This document shows positions 14,748 to 23,882 of a DNA stretch of 35,001 nt, one piece after another. Both the position numbers and the translations under genes were made by a program. Within the stretch, counting starts at the first letter, position 1; the number at the start of each line of letters is the position of its first letter. The stretch is taken from positions 153,645-188,645 of the forward strand of contig JAPPMG010000102.1 of assembly GCA_028819215.1 (NCBI GenBank), in the 5' to 3' direction. Below the pieces are notes generated by a model. The model had not been told where the DNA came from. It ran no database searches and saw nothing but the letters and a program-made list of their open reading frames with translations. Source of the DNA: Bryobacterales bacterium. GTDB taxonomy: Bacteria > Acidobacteriota > Terriglobia > Bryobacterales > UBA6623.

Positions 14748-16114
14748 AACTCACGATCATCGGAGGAGCCGGGGTAAGGGTCCCGCTTGTGACCAACGGC
14801 CTCTTTCGCGAAGGAACGGGCATCGCAGTCGACGAGCTGTCGCTGTTCGACGCGAACACGGAACGGGCTGCGGCAATCGCGCGCATCTCCCGGGCCATGG
14901 CGCGACGCGCCGGTGGCAAGCTTCGTGTGTCACTGCCCCGGTCATTGGACGAAGCGCTCGATGGGTGCTCGTTCGTCGTCTCCAGCATTCGAGTGGGGGG
15001 AATCAACGGGCGGATCAGCGACGAACGGATCGCGCTCGAGCACGGCGTCCCCGGGCAGGAAACGGTCGGCCCCGGAGGGTTCGCCCTCGCGCTGCGAACA
15101 ATTCCCGTCCTTGTGGACTATGGCCGAAGAGTGGCCGAGCGTGCCCCGCAGGCGTGGATTATCAATTTCACGAATCCCGTCGGGATCATGGCCGAGGCCT
15201 TCATCCACGAAGGGATTTCGGCCCGTTGCATCGGAGTCTGCGACACGCCGCGGGAGCAATTCCTGCATGTGGCCGAAGCGCTGGAGATTCCGCTGGAAGC
15301 AGCGTATTTCGACTACCTCGGGCTGAATCACCTGGGTTGGATTCGGGCAGTTCTGGTGAATGGCCGCGACGTATTGCAGGATCTGATGGCGTCTGACGAG
15401 GCCTTGGACCGGGCGTATCCGCTTCGTCTGTTCTCGAAATCGTTTCTCCGAACCCTGCGCCTTCTCCCCACCGAGTACCTGTTCTACTACTATTCGACCC
15501 GCGAGGCATTCCGCAGGACCGTAGCGTCCGGGAACACCCGGGGAGGACTGATCCGGGAACTCGAGGGCCCGCTCATGCAGTCGGTCGCCGAGGCCGGCCA
15601 AGACGAGCGCAGGATCCTTGCGGCGTATGACCTCTATCTCGCGCGGCGCAACGCCTCCTACATGGCGATCGAAACAGGTGGATCGTCCGAATCGGGCCGG
15701 GTTGACGAAGCCAGAGCGAACCTGTACCAGAGCGCTGCGGGCTACGAACGGATCGCGCTCGATGTCATCGGCGCGATCCACAACAACCAAGCGAGGGTCA
15801 TGCCCTTGGACGTGGCGAATCAAGGGGCCATACAGGACCTCGATAGCGCGACCGCCGTGGAAGTGCCCTGCGCCATTAGCGCCAACGGCGCTCGACCTCT
15901 CGCTGCCGGGCGTCTCCCCGACCAGATCCGAGACCTCCTCTTGCGGGTCAAGGAATTCGAGCGAATCACAGTGAAAGCTGCGTTGCAAGGCTCGCGTTGC
16001 CTAGCCATCGAAGCGCTCTCTGCCAATCCCTTGGTGGAACGCCGCGAACTCGCGGAAGAGCTGGTGCTCGAGTACCAACGCGCCCATGCTCCGTTGCTGG
16101 ACCATCTGTCCTAG
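14744..16114 (+). CDS. family 4 glycoside hydrolase, 6-phospho-beta-glucosidase type
   Basis: 456 residues; cytosolic. GH4 enzymes use NAD+ and a divalent metal (Mn2+) to cleave glycosides by an oxidation-elimination route. Seen: N-terminal Rossmann motif TIIGGAGVRVP (4-14), the family block RVGGINGRISDE and HGVPGQETVGPGG (83-112), NFTNPVG (141-147), metal ligands Cys166 (GVCDTP) and His196 (LNHLGW), and LPTEYLFYYYSTREAF, which recalls the YLRYYY segment of 6-phospho-beta-glucosidases. Within GH4 the 6-phospho branch is my preference, but unphosphorylated-substrate branches (alpha-galactosidase, alpha-glucuronidase) are not excluded. The ATGA overlap with the PfkB kinase suggests the kinase supplies phosphorylated substrate or handles the product; no PTS gene is in view. 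Confidence 0.9.
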   Translation: MKLTIIGGAGVRVPLVTNGLFREGTGIAVDELSLFDANTERAAAIARISRAMARRAGGKLRVSLPRSLDEALDGCSFVVSSIRVGGINGRISDERIALEHGVPGQETVGPGGFALALRTIPVLVDYGRRVAERAPQAWIINFTNPVGIMAEAFIHEGISARCIGVCDTPREQFLHVAEALEIPLEAAYFDYLGLNHLGWIRAVLVNGRDVLQDLMASDEALDRAYPLRLFSKSFLRTLRLLPTEYLFYYYSTREAFRRTVASGNTRGGLIRELEGPLMQSVAEAGQDERRILAAYDLYLARRNASYMAIETGGSSESGRVDEARANLYQSAAGYERIALDVIGAIHNNQARVMPLDVANQGAIQDLDSATAVEVPCAISANGARPLAAGRLPDQIRDLLLRVKEFERITVKAALQGSRCLAIEALSANPLVERRELAEELVLEYQRAHAPLLDHLS

Positions 16115-16212
16115 TCCGAGCGCGTTGCACGGCAGCAAGTGCCGTCCGCTGGCATTGGGGCGGGCGGCTAAGCGGGCTCCGAAGCTCTCTCTTCCAAAGC
16201 GCCGCCGGAGAC

Positions 16213-16241
16213 TGGACTCAGTGGGGTTCCGACCCTACACT
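16213..16241 (+). promoter_or_regulatory. candidate sigma70-type promoter of the PIG-L deacetylase gene
   Basis: TGGACT (16213-16218), 17-base spacer, TACACT (16236-16241). The start near 16248 leaves a leader of about 45 nt with GAGGAA (16281-16286), 6 nt before the ATG at 16293. It implies that this gene can be transcribed separately from the kinase/GH4 genes. Confidence 0.5.
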
Positions 16242-16292
16242 GAATGCGCCGCTCGGGAATTCGTCCGTCGGTCTGAGTTCGAGGAAAATACC

Positions 16293-19040
16293 ATGCGATT
16301 TCGGTCTCGTATCGGTGGCTTGGCAGCGCCGGTGTTGGCAGCGACCTGCTTCTTGGCCAGCTCGACGCAGCCAGGGGTCGCCGAGTCAGGACCCAGCCTA
16401 GACCGGGTCCTGAACCTGGCAGAGTCGAGAACCGGCCCGCACGCTCTCTCCGTGGATAGGGGCGCTTCGGGCCTGTGGCAACAGCTGATGAAGCTGCAGA
16501 CCACGGCCAGCGTCCTCTATACCATCGCTCATCCCGATGACGAGCAGGGAGGGACCCTGACGTACCTCAGCCGCGGCCAGGGAGTGCGGACCTCGCTCTT
16601 GTCGCTCAATCGCGGTGAGGCTGGCGCGAATGCCATCGGTTCCGAGCTATTCGACGGATTGGGCCTGATTCGAACAGAGGAACTACTCGTTGCCGACCGC
16701 TACTACGGCCTCGATGATCAGTACTTCACAACCCTGATCGACTACGGCTACTCGAAGAACCTCGACGAGGCCCTCCGCCAGTGGGGGAAGGAGAACGTCC
16801 TTCGGGATATCGTGCGCGTGATTCGGATCAATCGCCCCCTAGTCCTCGTCTCGCGCTTCTACGGCGGTCCGAGAGACGGACACGGCAACCACGAAACGTC
16901 GGGAGTCGTGACCCAAGAAGCGTTCGAGGCGGCGGGCGATCCGGACCGGTTCCCGGAGCAGATTCGCGAGGAGGGACTCAGGCCGTGGCAGCCACTGAAG
17001 CTCTATCGAAGTAATCTCCATTCGAGACGCCCGTCGGGTCCGAGCATCGAGCCTCCCGATCACCCCTGGAATGTCGACGTCAACACCGGGACCTTCAGCC
17101 CTTGGCTCGGAGAGAGCTACGAAGAGTTCGCGGCCCTAGGACTGAGCTTCCAGCGGTCTCAAGTCAGCGGCCGTCGGCGCGAGCGTTCGGGGGAACACCA
17201 CCAATTCTTCGAGAGAGTGCGCAGCCAAGTGGACGCTCCAAAGCGGGAATCCGGGTTCTTCGATGGGATCGATACGTCTGTCGCGGGGATCTACGCACTG
17301 TCGGGAGTCGAGCCCCCCGAGGGTGTTTCGAAGATTCTCTCGGAGATCGCAAGCAGCGTCGATGACGCCGTTGCGGCTTACAGCGTGCGCAATCCAGCTG
17401 CGGTTGTGCCGTTCTTGGTGCAGGGCCTGAGCGCGACGCGCGAGGCGATTGGCCTGTCCCAGGGCCAGGACGAAGCACTCTTCCTGCTGGCGATCAAGCA
17501 GCGCCAGTTCCAAGACGCCATCAACACTGCTCTCGGAATTCAATTCCGAGCCGTTTCCGCACCGCTCGATTCCGGAGCACCGGATTCGCCGTTCGCGCCT
17601 CTCGCCACCATGGGGCCCGCTGTTCCGGGCCAGCGCTTTCAGGTGGAAGTTTCGGTGGTCAATCCCAGCAGCCTTTCGATTGAGACCCAGGGAGTATCGA
17701 TCGAAGGCACGGGCGAATGGGGGGTTGAGGGGGATTCCCGTTCCGGCACTGTGTTCCATTCAGGCGAAAGGCTTGCAGCCCGGTTCACTGTCGAGGCGCC
17801 TCGAGACGTGGCCCTTTCGAGGCGCTACTTCCAGCGCGAATCGGTCCATGACAGCCGCTACACCGTTCGGGAGCCGGAATATTTGCACCTTGCAGGGCGC
17901 GCGCCTGCCCTCTCGGCGGCAATCGACTACACCATTGGCGGCCAGTCGGTGCGTGCAAGCGGGGTCGTATATCGCCGGGAAGCGAACCTTCCGTACGGAT
18001 ACGAGCACCGGGAGCTGAAGGTCGTTCCGGCACTCGCGGTAAACGTGTCCCCGGCCAATCTGATCGTTCCGCTCGGCTCGCGCCGGAACACCGTATCGGT
18101 ACAGGTGGAGGTCATCAATAACCAGAGTGGGGGGATCGAGGGTGAGCTTTCGCTGGAATTGCCGGAGGGATGGGTTGCCGAGCCAGGCACGCACGAGTTC
18201 GAGTTCTCGCAAGCAAATGCTCGCCGGAACTTCAGCTTTGCGGTCACGGTGCCCCGGCTGCGCGAGAGTACGTACGATCTGCAGGCCGTTGCCCGGGCGG
18301 GAAGCCAGGAATATCGCCAGGGATACCAAGCGATCCGGCACCGGGACTACGACATTCGGTACCTTTACCGGGATTCAGTGACGCGTGTTCGAGGCGTTGA
18401 TGTCCAGATCGCTTCCCGAATGAAGGTCGGGTACGTGATGGGCGTCGGAGACGAGGTTCCAAGTGGAATCGAACAGATGGGCGCCGAGGTCACCTTGCTG
18501 GGCACCGACGAGCTTGCCACGGGAGACCTTGGCACATATAGCGCGATCGTGGTTGGCACGCGGGCCTATGCCGTGCGCCCGGACCTGATTAGCTACAACC
18601 AGCGGCTGCTCGACTATGCACGCGCTGGCGGGAACCTAGTCATCCTCTACCAGACGCAAGAATTCGTTCCCGACAAGTGGGCCGCATTCCCGGCCGATCT
18701 CCCACGCCGAGCTGAGGAGGTCTCCGAGGAAAACTCGCCTGTTCGCATCCTGGCTCCCGACCATCCTGTGTTCCAGCGACCCAACAAGATCGTGGCAGAG
18801 GATTTCAACGACTGGGTTGAACAGCGAGGCTCTAAGTTCTTTTCTGAGTGGAACAGCGCGTACGTGCCCCTCATCGAGACTCAGGACAAGGGGCAGGAAC
18901 CCCAAAGCGGAGGATGGCTAACGGCCCCGTTCGGCAAGGGCCACTACACCTATTTCGCCTATGCGGTACACCGGCAGCTCCCGTATAGCGTCCCCGGAGC
19001 ATATCGCATCTTCGCCAATGTCCTGTCGCTCGGCCGCTGA
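16293..19040 (+). CDS. large secreted PIG-L-family deacetylase
   Basis: 915 residues from ATG 16293 (GAGGAA, 6-nt spacing); a longer in-frame opening into the GH4 gene is rejected. Signal peptide at 1-30. The PIG-L/LmbE zinc deacetylase domain spans about 70-290, with AHPDDE (79-84: His80, Asp82/83) and the second metal motif HGNH (197-200). The family removes N-acetyl groups, classically from GlcNAc-linked molecules. Residues ~470-690 look like beta-sandwich repeats (NPCBM-associated NEW3-type, with PANLIVPLGSRRNTVSVQVEVINN). Residues ~700-915 resemble a glutamine-amidotransferase-like flavodoxin fold without a visible nucleophile (YSAIVVGTRAYAV, GHYTYFAYAVHRQL). The long multi-domain form is common in Acidobacteriota and Bacteroidota. 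Substrate unknown; acetylated amino sugars on secreted glycans are a reasonable guess. Confidence 0.88.
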   Translation: MRFRSRIGGLAAPVLAATCFLASSTQPGVAESGPSLDRVLNLAESRTGPHALSVDRGASGLWQQLMKLQTTASVLYTIAHPDDEQGGTLTYLSRGQGVRTSLLSLNRGEAGANAIGSELFDGLGLIRTEELLVADRYYGLDDQYFTTLIDYGYSKNLDEALRQWGKENVLRDIVRVIRINRPLVLVSRFYGGPRDGHGNHETSGVVTQEAFEAAGDPDRFPEQIREEGLRPWQPLKLYRSNLHSRRPSGPSIEPPDHPWNVDVNTGTFSPWLGESYEEFAALGLSFQRSQVSGRRRERSGEHHQFFERVRSQVDAPKRESGFFDGIDTSVAGIYALSGVEPPEGVSKILSEIASSVDDAVAAYSVRNPAAVVPFLVQGLSATREAIGLSQGQDEALFLLAIKQRQFQDAINTALGIQFRAVSAPLDSGAPDSPFAPLATMGPAVPGQRFQVEVSVVNPSSLSIETQGVSIEGTGEWGVEGDSRSGTVFHSGERLAARFTVEAPRDVALSRRYFQRESVHDSRYTVREPEYLHLAGRAPALSAAIDYTIGGQSVRASGVVYRREANLPYGYEHRELKVVPALAVNVSPANLIVPLGSRRNTVSVQVEVINNQSGGIEGELSLELPEGWVAEPGTHEFEFSQANARRNFSFAVTVPRLRESTYDLQAVARAGSQEYRQGYQAIRHRDYDIRYLYRDSVTRVRGVDVQIASRMKVGYVMGVGDEVPSGIEQMGAEVTLLGTDELATGDLGTYSAIVVGTRAYAVRPDLISYNQRLLDYARAGGNLVILYQTQEFVPDKWAAFPADLPRRAEEVSEENSPVRILAPDHPVFQRPNKIVAEDFNDWVEQRGSKFFSEWNSAYVPLIETQDKGQEPQSGGWLTAPFGKGHYTYFAYAVHRQLPYSVPGAYRIFANVLSLGR

Positions 19041-19175
19041 TCCTGCAGCCCTGTCCGGTTCGCACCAGGCGGTTCGAAGCAGCACGTCCCTTCCGGCCGG
19101 GATTGCACCCGCCTGATTGATCCAGATGCCGCTTGCAGCGATTTCGGCCCCTGGCGATGCTGCGGCAGCTGCACA

Positions 19176-20282
19176 CTATTCGACGCTGAGATTGAGCACG
19201 CCATCATAGCCGGTCATTTCTAGGTATCCGCCGCCCTCAACCGGAGCCCCAGAGTGACTGCCGGAATATGTCACGGGGCCTTCCCAGTAGGTCGGCAATC
19301 TTGCGGCACGGCTGACGATTTCTTGGGCGTCGTGCAACGGGCGCACGTCGAGGCTCAGCCCCGCTCGAGGGATCCCAAGCGACCATTCCACAGGGTATTT
19401 CGCTCCCGTCTCGTCGCTCTGCCAGGTGCGTCCGGGAGCTAGCAGGATATCGTCCGAGGCCAGCGGCATCGCAACGCCCTCAGGATCGACGAGCGTGCCG
19501 TGGGAGTATGGACTGTACTCGCCGTTCGAGAGTCTTATCCCGGCGATCATAAGGTCGGTCTGATCGTCAAGTTGTATGCTCAGCCAATCCCATCCGACTG
19601 CCCCCGAGGCCATGTCCTCGCTGAAAAACTCGTGGTCCATCCACGACAGCCCCTGCACCTCGTGGACGGCGTCACCGATGGTGAGAGTGCCGGATGTTCG
19701 CATCCGAGTGAACGACACGTAGTGCGAGGCTTGCCCTGCTTCCCCGCCCTTCCGGCTAACGCCGTCCTCGCCGTGGATCACATGTGGCTTGGTCGGCTCC
19801 AGCGACAGCTCCAGCGAAACCGCCTCGTCCCAAGCCTGCAGTGTCTGCGTTGGCATAGTGGTATCCCCTAGCAGGAATTCCACGCTCCAGTTCCCATTCC
19901 AGATCGTGCCCGTCGCCGCCGACGCGCCAGCCAAGCCCGGACCGCTGCGATTGGCGCGCTCCCGATGGATCAGACGCTGGCCCGCAACGTCGGTGACGAC
20001 GAAGTGCGCTACGTAGATCTGACTCAGGTCCCACGCGCTACTCGCGGCTTCCTCGCTCCCCGCAGACGCCCTGAAGAAAGTCAGTTCGAACCCGAACCTG
20101 CGCCCCCCGGCATCCGCTAGGTTGCCGGTGTAGTACCACCACTCCATGGCGAAGTTCGGGTGTTCAAAGTGGTCGCGGGGAAATTCGTATCGGTAGCCTG
20201 GCGTAGCTACTTCGTGAGCGAGGCCCGCCAGCGCTGCGATCGCGAGGAGCGCGGTTCCCACGATCAACCCAGCAGACTGCAT
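19176..20282 (-). CDS. AttH/CrtC-like lipocalin-domain secreted protein
   Basis: 368 residues. N-terminal hydrophobic segment (1-23), then the two lipocalin-like halves of the CrtC/AttH family (carotenoid 1,2-hydratase-like fold). Seen: HPNFAMEWWYYTGNL (41-55), FELTFFR (65-71) and the GLSWMDHEFFSEDMASGAVGWDWLSIQLDD block (about 212-241), all family hallmarks. GGAG ends 3 nt before the ATG on the minus strand. Members often sit beside LolCDE/FtsX-type ABC transporter genes (general knowledge). Here none is adjacent; an orphan LolD-like ATPase is 13 kb away. Carotenoid hydration is unlikely without crt genes; lipid or hydrophobic-ligand handling in the periplasm is a guess. Confidence 0.85.
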   Translation of the reverse strand: MQSAGLIVGTALLAIAALAGLAHEVATPGYRYEFPRDHFEHPNFAMEWWYYTGNLADAGGRRFGFELTFFRASAGSEEAASSAWDLSQIYVAHFVVTDVAGQRLIHRERANRSGPGLAGASAATGTIWNGNWSVEFLLGDTTMPTQTLQAWDEAVSLELSLEPTKPHVIHGEDGVSRKGGEAGQASHYVSFTRMRTSGTLTIGDAVHEVQGLSWMDHEFFSEDMASGAVGWDWLSIQLDDQTDLMIAGIRLSNGEYSPYSHGTLVDPEGVAMPLASDDILLAPGRTWQSDETGAKYPVEWSLGIPRAGLSLDVRPLHDAQEIVSRAARLPTYWEGPVTYSGSHSGAPVEGGGYLEMTGYDGVLNLSVE

Positions 20283-20722
20283 CTACTCCATTTTGGCCCA
20301 GCACCTCATGCGCTCCCGCAAAGCCAGAGCCTGTCCGGGTCATAAGTCCGAGATGGAGGCTTGGGAACCGATTCGAGATGTTGCCCGGCGCCATGGCATC
20401 GACGCCGAACGGTGCCAGGGCCGATTCTGTTGGGCCAGTCGGCTCGTGCCTCCCTATGGAAAGGCTGCTACCGAACATGAAGGAGCGTGGCGCGCAATCG
20501 GCGAGCGACTCGATCAAACCTGGCTCCAACACCTTCCCGGAGCCCAGTCCTGCACCAGTTCTCAAATGACGTAATCGTCAATCGCGGACCGCTATGCCGT
20601 CATCAACGCAGTTCCGCCGCAGGAACGAATCCAAGGGAGCGGCTCAACGACGCAGATCAGCTTCGCACCCCCGACTAGCGACTCCGTTGCAATCGACGAG
20701 CTGCTGGGGCTGAAGACAGCAA

Positions 20723-20740
20723 CCTCCCGGTCTCGGGAGG
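20723..20740 (+). repeat. 7-bp hairpin upstream of the first amidohydrolase
   Basis: CCTCCCG (20723-20729), loop GTCT, CGGGAGG (20734-20740), followed by CTATTTCGG. It is a perfect stem with a tetraloop. With only a short T-run behind it, it is a weak terminator at best; it lies 125 bp before the amidohydrolase start. Confidence 0.4.
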
Positions 20741-20843
20741 CTATTTCGGCGAATTCTGGGAATTGGAGCTGAGCCGGGCACCTATCTGGAACATCCACCC
20801 CCTCAACGTGGTTCTTGCGTCTCTGGCAACGCGGCCCACGCTC

Positions 20844-20849
20844 TACAAT
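20844..20849 (+). promoter_or_regulatory. -10-like hexamer before the first amidohydrolase
   Basis: TACAAT ends 15 nt before ATG 20865, giving a leader under 10 nt without a Shine-Dalgarno. No good -35 is seen at 16-18 bp. Confidence 0.35.
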
Positions 20850-20864
20850 CGAGCCGTCCAAGCG

Positions 20865-22568
20865 ATGCCGCGGCTTCTTCACACGCGCAGGGAATTGCTC
20901 CAATCGGTCGGGCTGGCGGGTGCCGCTTGGTTTCAGGGGTGCCAACAGGGCACGCACCGGCCCCTGGCCAACGGCTCTGCGGCGCCCGACCTCGTACTGC
21001 ACAATGCGCGGATCTTCACGGTGGACGAGACTCAGCCTCGCGCTGAGGCCCTTGCAGTCAAAGGGGCACGATTCGTTGCTGTAGGCCGGACCGAAGACAT
21101 CCGTCCAATCGCAGGCGCCAATACCACGGTGATCGACGCCGAAGGGATGACTGTCACGCCCGGCTTCATCGATGCCCACTCCCACCCCTCCGGGGCCGGC
21201 GTTGATGAGCTCTTGCACGTAAACGTGGACCTGCGCAGCGTGAAGGCGATCCAGACGGCGCTGCGCGAGCGGGTGGAGACGACGCCCCGAGGTGAATGGG
21301 TGGTCGGCTTCAAGTACGACGATACGAAGCTTGACGAGGGGCGCCCGATCAACCGTCGTGACCTCGACCTGATCGCCCCCAACCATCCGGTCGAGGTTCG
21401 CCATCGCGGAGGGCATACGGCCGTCTACAACAGCAGGGCTTTTCAGCTCGCCGGAATCACCGCACAGACTCCGGACCCGCGCGGAGGCAGATACTATCGC
21501 GAATCCGGCGAGCTAACCGGGCTTGTCGCCGAGCACGCGAGAGACCCCCTTCGCAGGCTGATTCCCTCGGCCAGCACTCGGGATCAACGCCGGGCGGGGG
21601 TGAAGCTGATCTCTGAGTTGATGACGGCGGCCGGGCTCACTTCCGTTCACCAGACCGGAGGCGGAACCGATGCCTTGATCGCCTACCAGGACGCCTACGA
21701 TGCCGGGGAACTCCGCTTCCGCATGTACCTGTTCCCCTCCGGCGGCAGCTCGTTGTTCGGGGGTCTGAAGCAAGCTGGCGTCTCAACCGGTTTCGGCGAC
21801 GACCGCCTGCGCATCGGTGCCGTCAAGTACGTCGCGGACGGCTCAGCTTCGGAGCGCACGATGCGGATGAGCACTCCATTTGAGGGCCGTCCAGACGATT
21901 ACGGAATCTTGACGATGTCGCAAGAAGAGATCGACGAGGCCGTCAGCGACGCAGACCGCCACGGTTTCCAGGTCGGAATTCACGCCAACGGTGACGTGAC
22001 AATCGAGATGGTTCTGAACGCATACGAGCGAGTCCAGCAACGCTCTCCGAGGCGGCACCCTCGCAATCGAATCGAGCACTGCTCTCTTGTCAACCCGCCC
22101 TTGCTTCGGCGCATCAAAGCGCTCGGTGTGATTCCGACGCCGTTCTACACCTACGTTCACTACCACGGGAACAAGTGGGTCGATTACGGCGAGGAGAAGA
22201 TGCGGTCGATGTTCGCCCACCGCTGGTTCCTCGACTACGGGATCGCCGTAGCTGGGGCTTCCGACTACACGCCTGGGCCCTATGAGCCGATGATGGCCAT
22301 CCAAAGCATGGTGACGCGCAAGGACATCCAAGGCCGCGAGTGGGGCCCCAACCAGCGCATCAGCGTCGACGAGGCGCTACGGGTATGCACGATCAATGGT
22401 GCCCACGCATCGTTCGAGGAGAGCCAGAAGGGATCGATCGAGGCCGGCAAGCTGGCGGACTTCGTCGTCCTAGCCGAAGACCCGCATGAGGTTGAGCCCG
22501 ATCGCATCAAGGAGATCGAGGTTGTGCGAACTTTCGTGGGCGGAGAACTGGTTCATTCCAAAGTTTGA
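20865..22568 (+). CDS. exported YtcJ-like metal-dependent amidohydrolase
   Basis: 567 residues from ATG 20865. The N-terminus TRRELLQSVGLAGAAWFQGC (7-26) carries a twin-arginine pair, a hydrophobic stretch and a Cys, so it looks like a Tat-exported, possibly lipidated protein; the lipobox is imperfect. The amidohydrolase barrel follows: PDLVLHNARIFTVD (41-54), the metal motif GFIDAHSHPSG with His105 and His107, IHANGD in the second half, and IEAGKLADFVVLAEDP near the C-terminus. The YtcJ-like (COG1574) architecture fits best. These enzymes hydrolyse amide or related C-N bonds; the substrate cannot be predicted. A second, different amidohydrolase begins 19 bp downstream, probably in the same transcript. 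Confidence 0.88.
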   Translation: MPRLLHTRRELLQSVGLAGAAWFQGCQQGTHRPLANGSAAPDLVLHNARIFTVDETQPRAEALAVKGARFVAVGRTEDIRPIAGANTTVIDAEGMTVTPGFIDAHSHPSGAGVDELLHVNVDLRSVKAIQTALRERVETTPRGEWVVGFKYDDTKLDEGRPINRRDLDLIAPNHPVEVRHRGGHTAVYNSRAFQLAGITAQTPDPRGGRYYRESGELTGLVAEHARDPLRRLIPSASTRDQRRAGVKLISELMTAAGLTSVHQTGGGTDALIAYQDAYDAGELRFRMYLFPSGGSSLFGGLKQAGVSTGFGDDRLRIGAVKYVADGSASERTMRMSTPFEGRPDDYGILTMSQEEIDEAVSDADRHGFQVGIHANGDVTIEMVLNAYERVQQRSPRRHPRNRIEHCSLVNPPLLRRIKALGVIPTPFYTYVHYHGNKWVDYGEEKMRSMFAHRWFLDYGIAVAGASDYTPGPYEPMMAIQSMVTRKDIQGREWGPNQRISVDEALRVCTINGAHASFEESQKGSIEAGKLADFVVLAEDPHEVEPDRIKEIEVVRTFVGGELVHSKV

Positions 22569-22587
22569 GTCAAGGGAGGTAATGATC

Positions 22588-23841
22588 ATGTTCAGAAAGA
22601 GGCCAATACTCAGTCGCATGGGTGTGATCGTGTTGCCGTTGATGCTAGGCCTGCTGGCCGGCCAGGGATGCGAGTCTCCTCCGGCTTCCAGCGCCGTTGT
22701 GTTTGCGGGCGCGCGGTTGATCGTTGGCGACGGTAGTCCGCCCATCGAGAACGCTGCATTCGTGGTCGATGGCGGTCGGCTCGTGGAGGTTGGCCCTGCA
22801 GCCGAGCTGGACGGTTGGGCCGGCGCGAAACGCGTGGACTTGGCCGGGATGACAGTCATGCCCGCCATCATTGACACGCATACTCACCTCAATCAGGAAC
22901 GCGACGCGTTGATCCAGGATCTCCGGGCTCGAGCGCGATACGGGGTGAGCGCCGCGATGAGTCTTGGGCGAGATACGCGCGACCTGTCGATCCGCGCGGA
23001 AGAGATTCCCGGTGCAGCCCGCTTTCGTTCGGCTGGCGTGGGGATTACCTCGCCCGAACCCGGACGTTCGGAAATCCCCTATTGGGTGAGCACCGAGGAC
23101 GAAGCCCGCCAGGCGGTCCGGGATGAAGCGGCACGGAAGGTCGACATCATCAAGATCTGGGTCGACGACCGCAACGGGCAGTACGAGAAGCTGTCGCCGG
23201 AACTATATGGCGCAATCATCGACGAGGCCCATCAGCACGGAATTCCTGTCACGGCCCATATCTTTGCTCTTGCGGACACCAAGCAATTGTTGAGGGCCGG
23301 AATCGACGCGTTCGCTCACGGCGTGAGGGACACGGACGTTGACGAGGAGATCATCGGACTGTTCAAAGAGCGCCCCGACGTCGTACTGGTGCCAAACCTA
23401 CCCAATCGCGGCGTAGCGGCGGACCTGAGCTGGCTTGGCGGCACCATTTCGCCGGACGAGCTGGAAGGGTTGCAAGCGGCGTCTGTCGACGACCCGGACG
23501 CGCAGGCCGTTTTCGGCATCCAGGCGAGGAACTTGGCGAGACTGAGCGCCGAGGGTGTCACCATCGCGCTCGGGACTGACGGCAACACCCCATGGGCGCC
23601 GCACGTAGAGATGGAAGACATGGTGGCAGCCGGCATGACACCGGCTCAGGTCATCGTGGCCGCGACTCGCAATTCAGCGGACTTGCTGGGTCTCGACGAC
23701 GCTGGCACTCTCGAAGCTGGCAAGCGTGCGGACTTCTTGGTGCTCAACGCCAATCCGCTGGACGACATCACGAACACTCGTCAGCTCGTTAGCGTCTATC
23801 TGAACGGGGAAGAAGTCGACCGCTCGGCCGCTGAGCAATGA
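22588..23841 (+). CDS. exported amidohydrolase (imidazolonepropionase-like family)
   Basis: 417 residues from ATG 22588, 7 nt after AGGGAGGT (22573-22580); the ATG at 22582 is too close to it, and longer starts overlap the previous gene. A hydrophobic signal ending in LLAGQGC (22-28) suggests a lipoprotein-like export signal. The barrel has DTHTH (96-100, His98 and His100), the metal-site Lys region VDIIKIWVDD, VTAHIFALAD, AFAHGVRD, and LGTDGNTPWAPH near the end, in the order of the COG1228 group (imidazolonepropionase, prolidase-like). Closing GTLEAGKRADFLVLNANPL is typical. Co-transcription with the upstream amidohydrolase is likely. Substrate unknown; a dipeptide-like or cyclic amide is the general family range. 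Confidence 0.88.
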   Translation: MFRKRPILSRMGVIVLPLMLGLLAGQGCESPPASSAVVFAGARLIVGDGSPPIENAAFVVDGGRLVEVGPAAELDGWAGAKRVDLAGMTVMPAIIDTHTHLNQERDALIQDLRARARYGVSAAMSLGRDTRDLSIRAEEIPGAARFRSAGVGITSPEPGRSEIPYWVSTEDEARQAVRDEAARKVDIIKIWVDDRNGQYEKLSPELYGAIIDEAHQHGIPVTAHIFALADTKQLLRAGIDAFAHGVRDTDVDEEIIGLFKERPDVVLVPNLPNRGVAADLSWLGGTISPDELEGLQAASVDDPDAQAVFGIQARNLARLSAEGVTIALGTDGNTPWAPHVEMEDMVAAGMTPAQVIVAATRNSADLLGLDDAGTLEAGKRADFLVLNANPLDDITNTRQLVSVYLNGEEVDRSAAEQ

Positions 23842-23882
23842 CGGATGCCGGAGCGGAACGGAAACAGCGCCGCGAACGGGGC

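Larger units (their letters stand above)
20283..20864. other. 582-bp intergenic region between divergent genes
   Basis: No reading frame is convincing: several 60-130-codon frames overlap on both strands, without family motifs or ribosome-binding sites. The notable items are the 7-bp hairpin at 20723-20740 and TACAAT at 20844-20849. A frame continuing upstream of the amidohydrolase start (from 20763) has no supporting signal. Confidence 0.5.

Noticed and set aside
20293..20574. 93-codon plus-strand frame in the lipocalin/amidohydrolase gap
   Set aside because: No ribosome-binding site, no recognisable motif, Cys/Arg-rich composition typical of shadow frames in GC-rich DNA.
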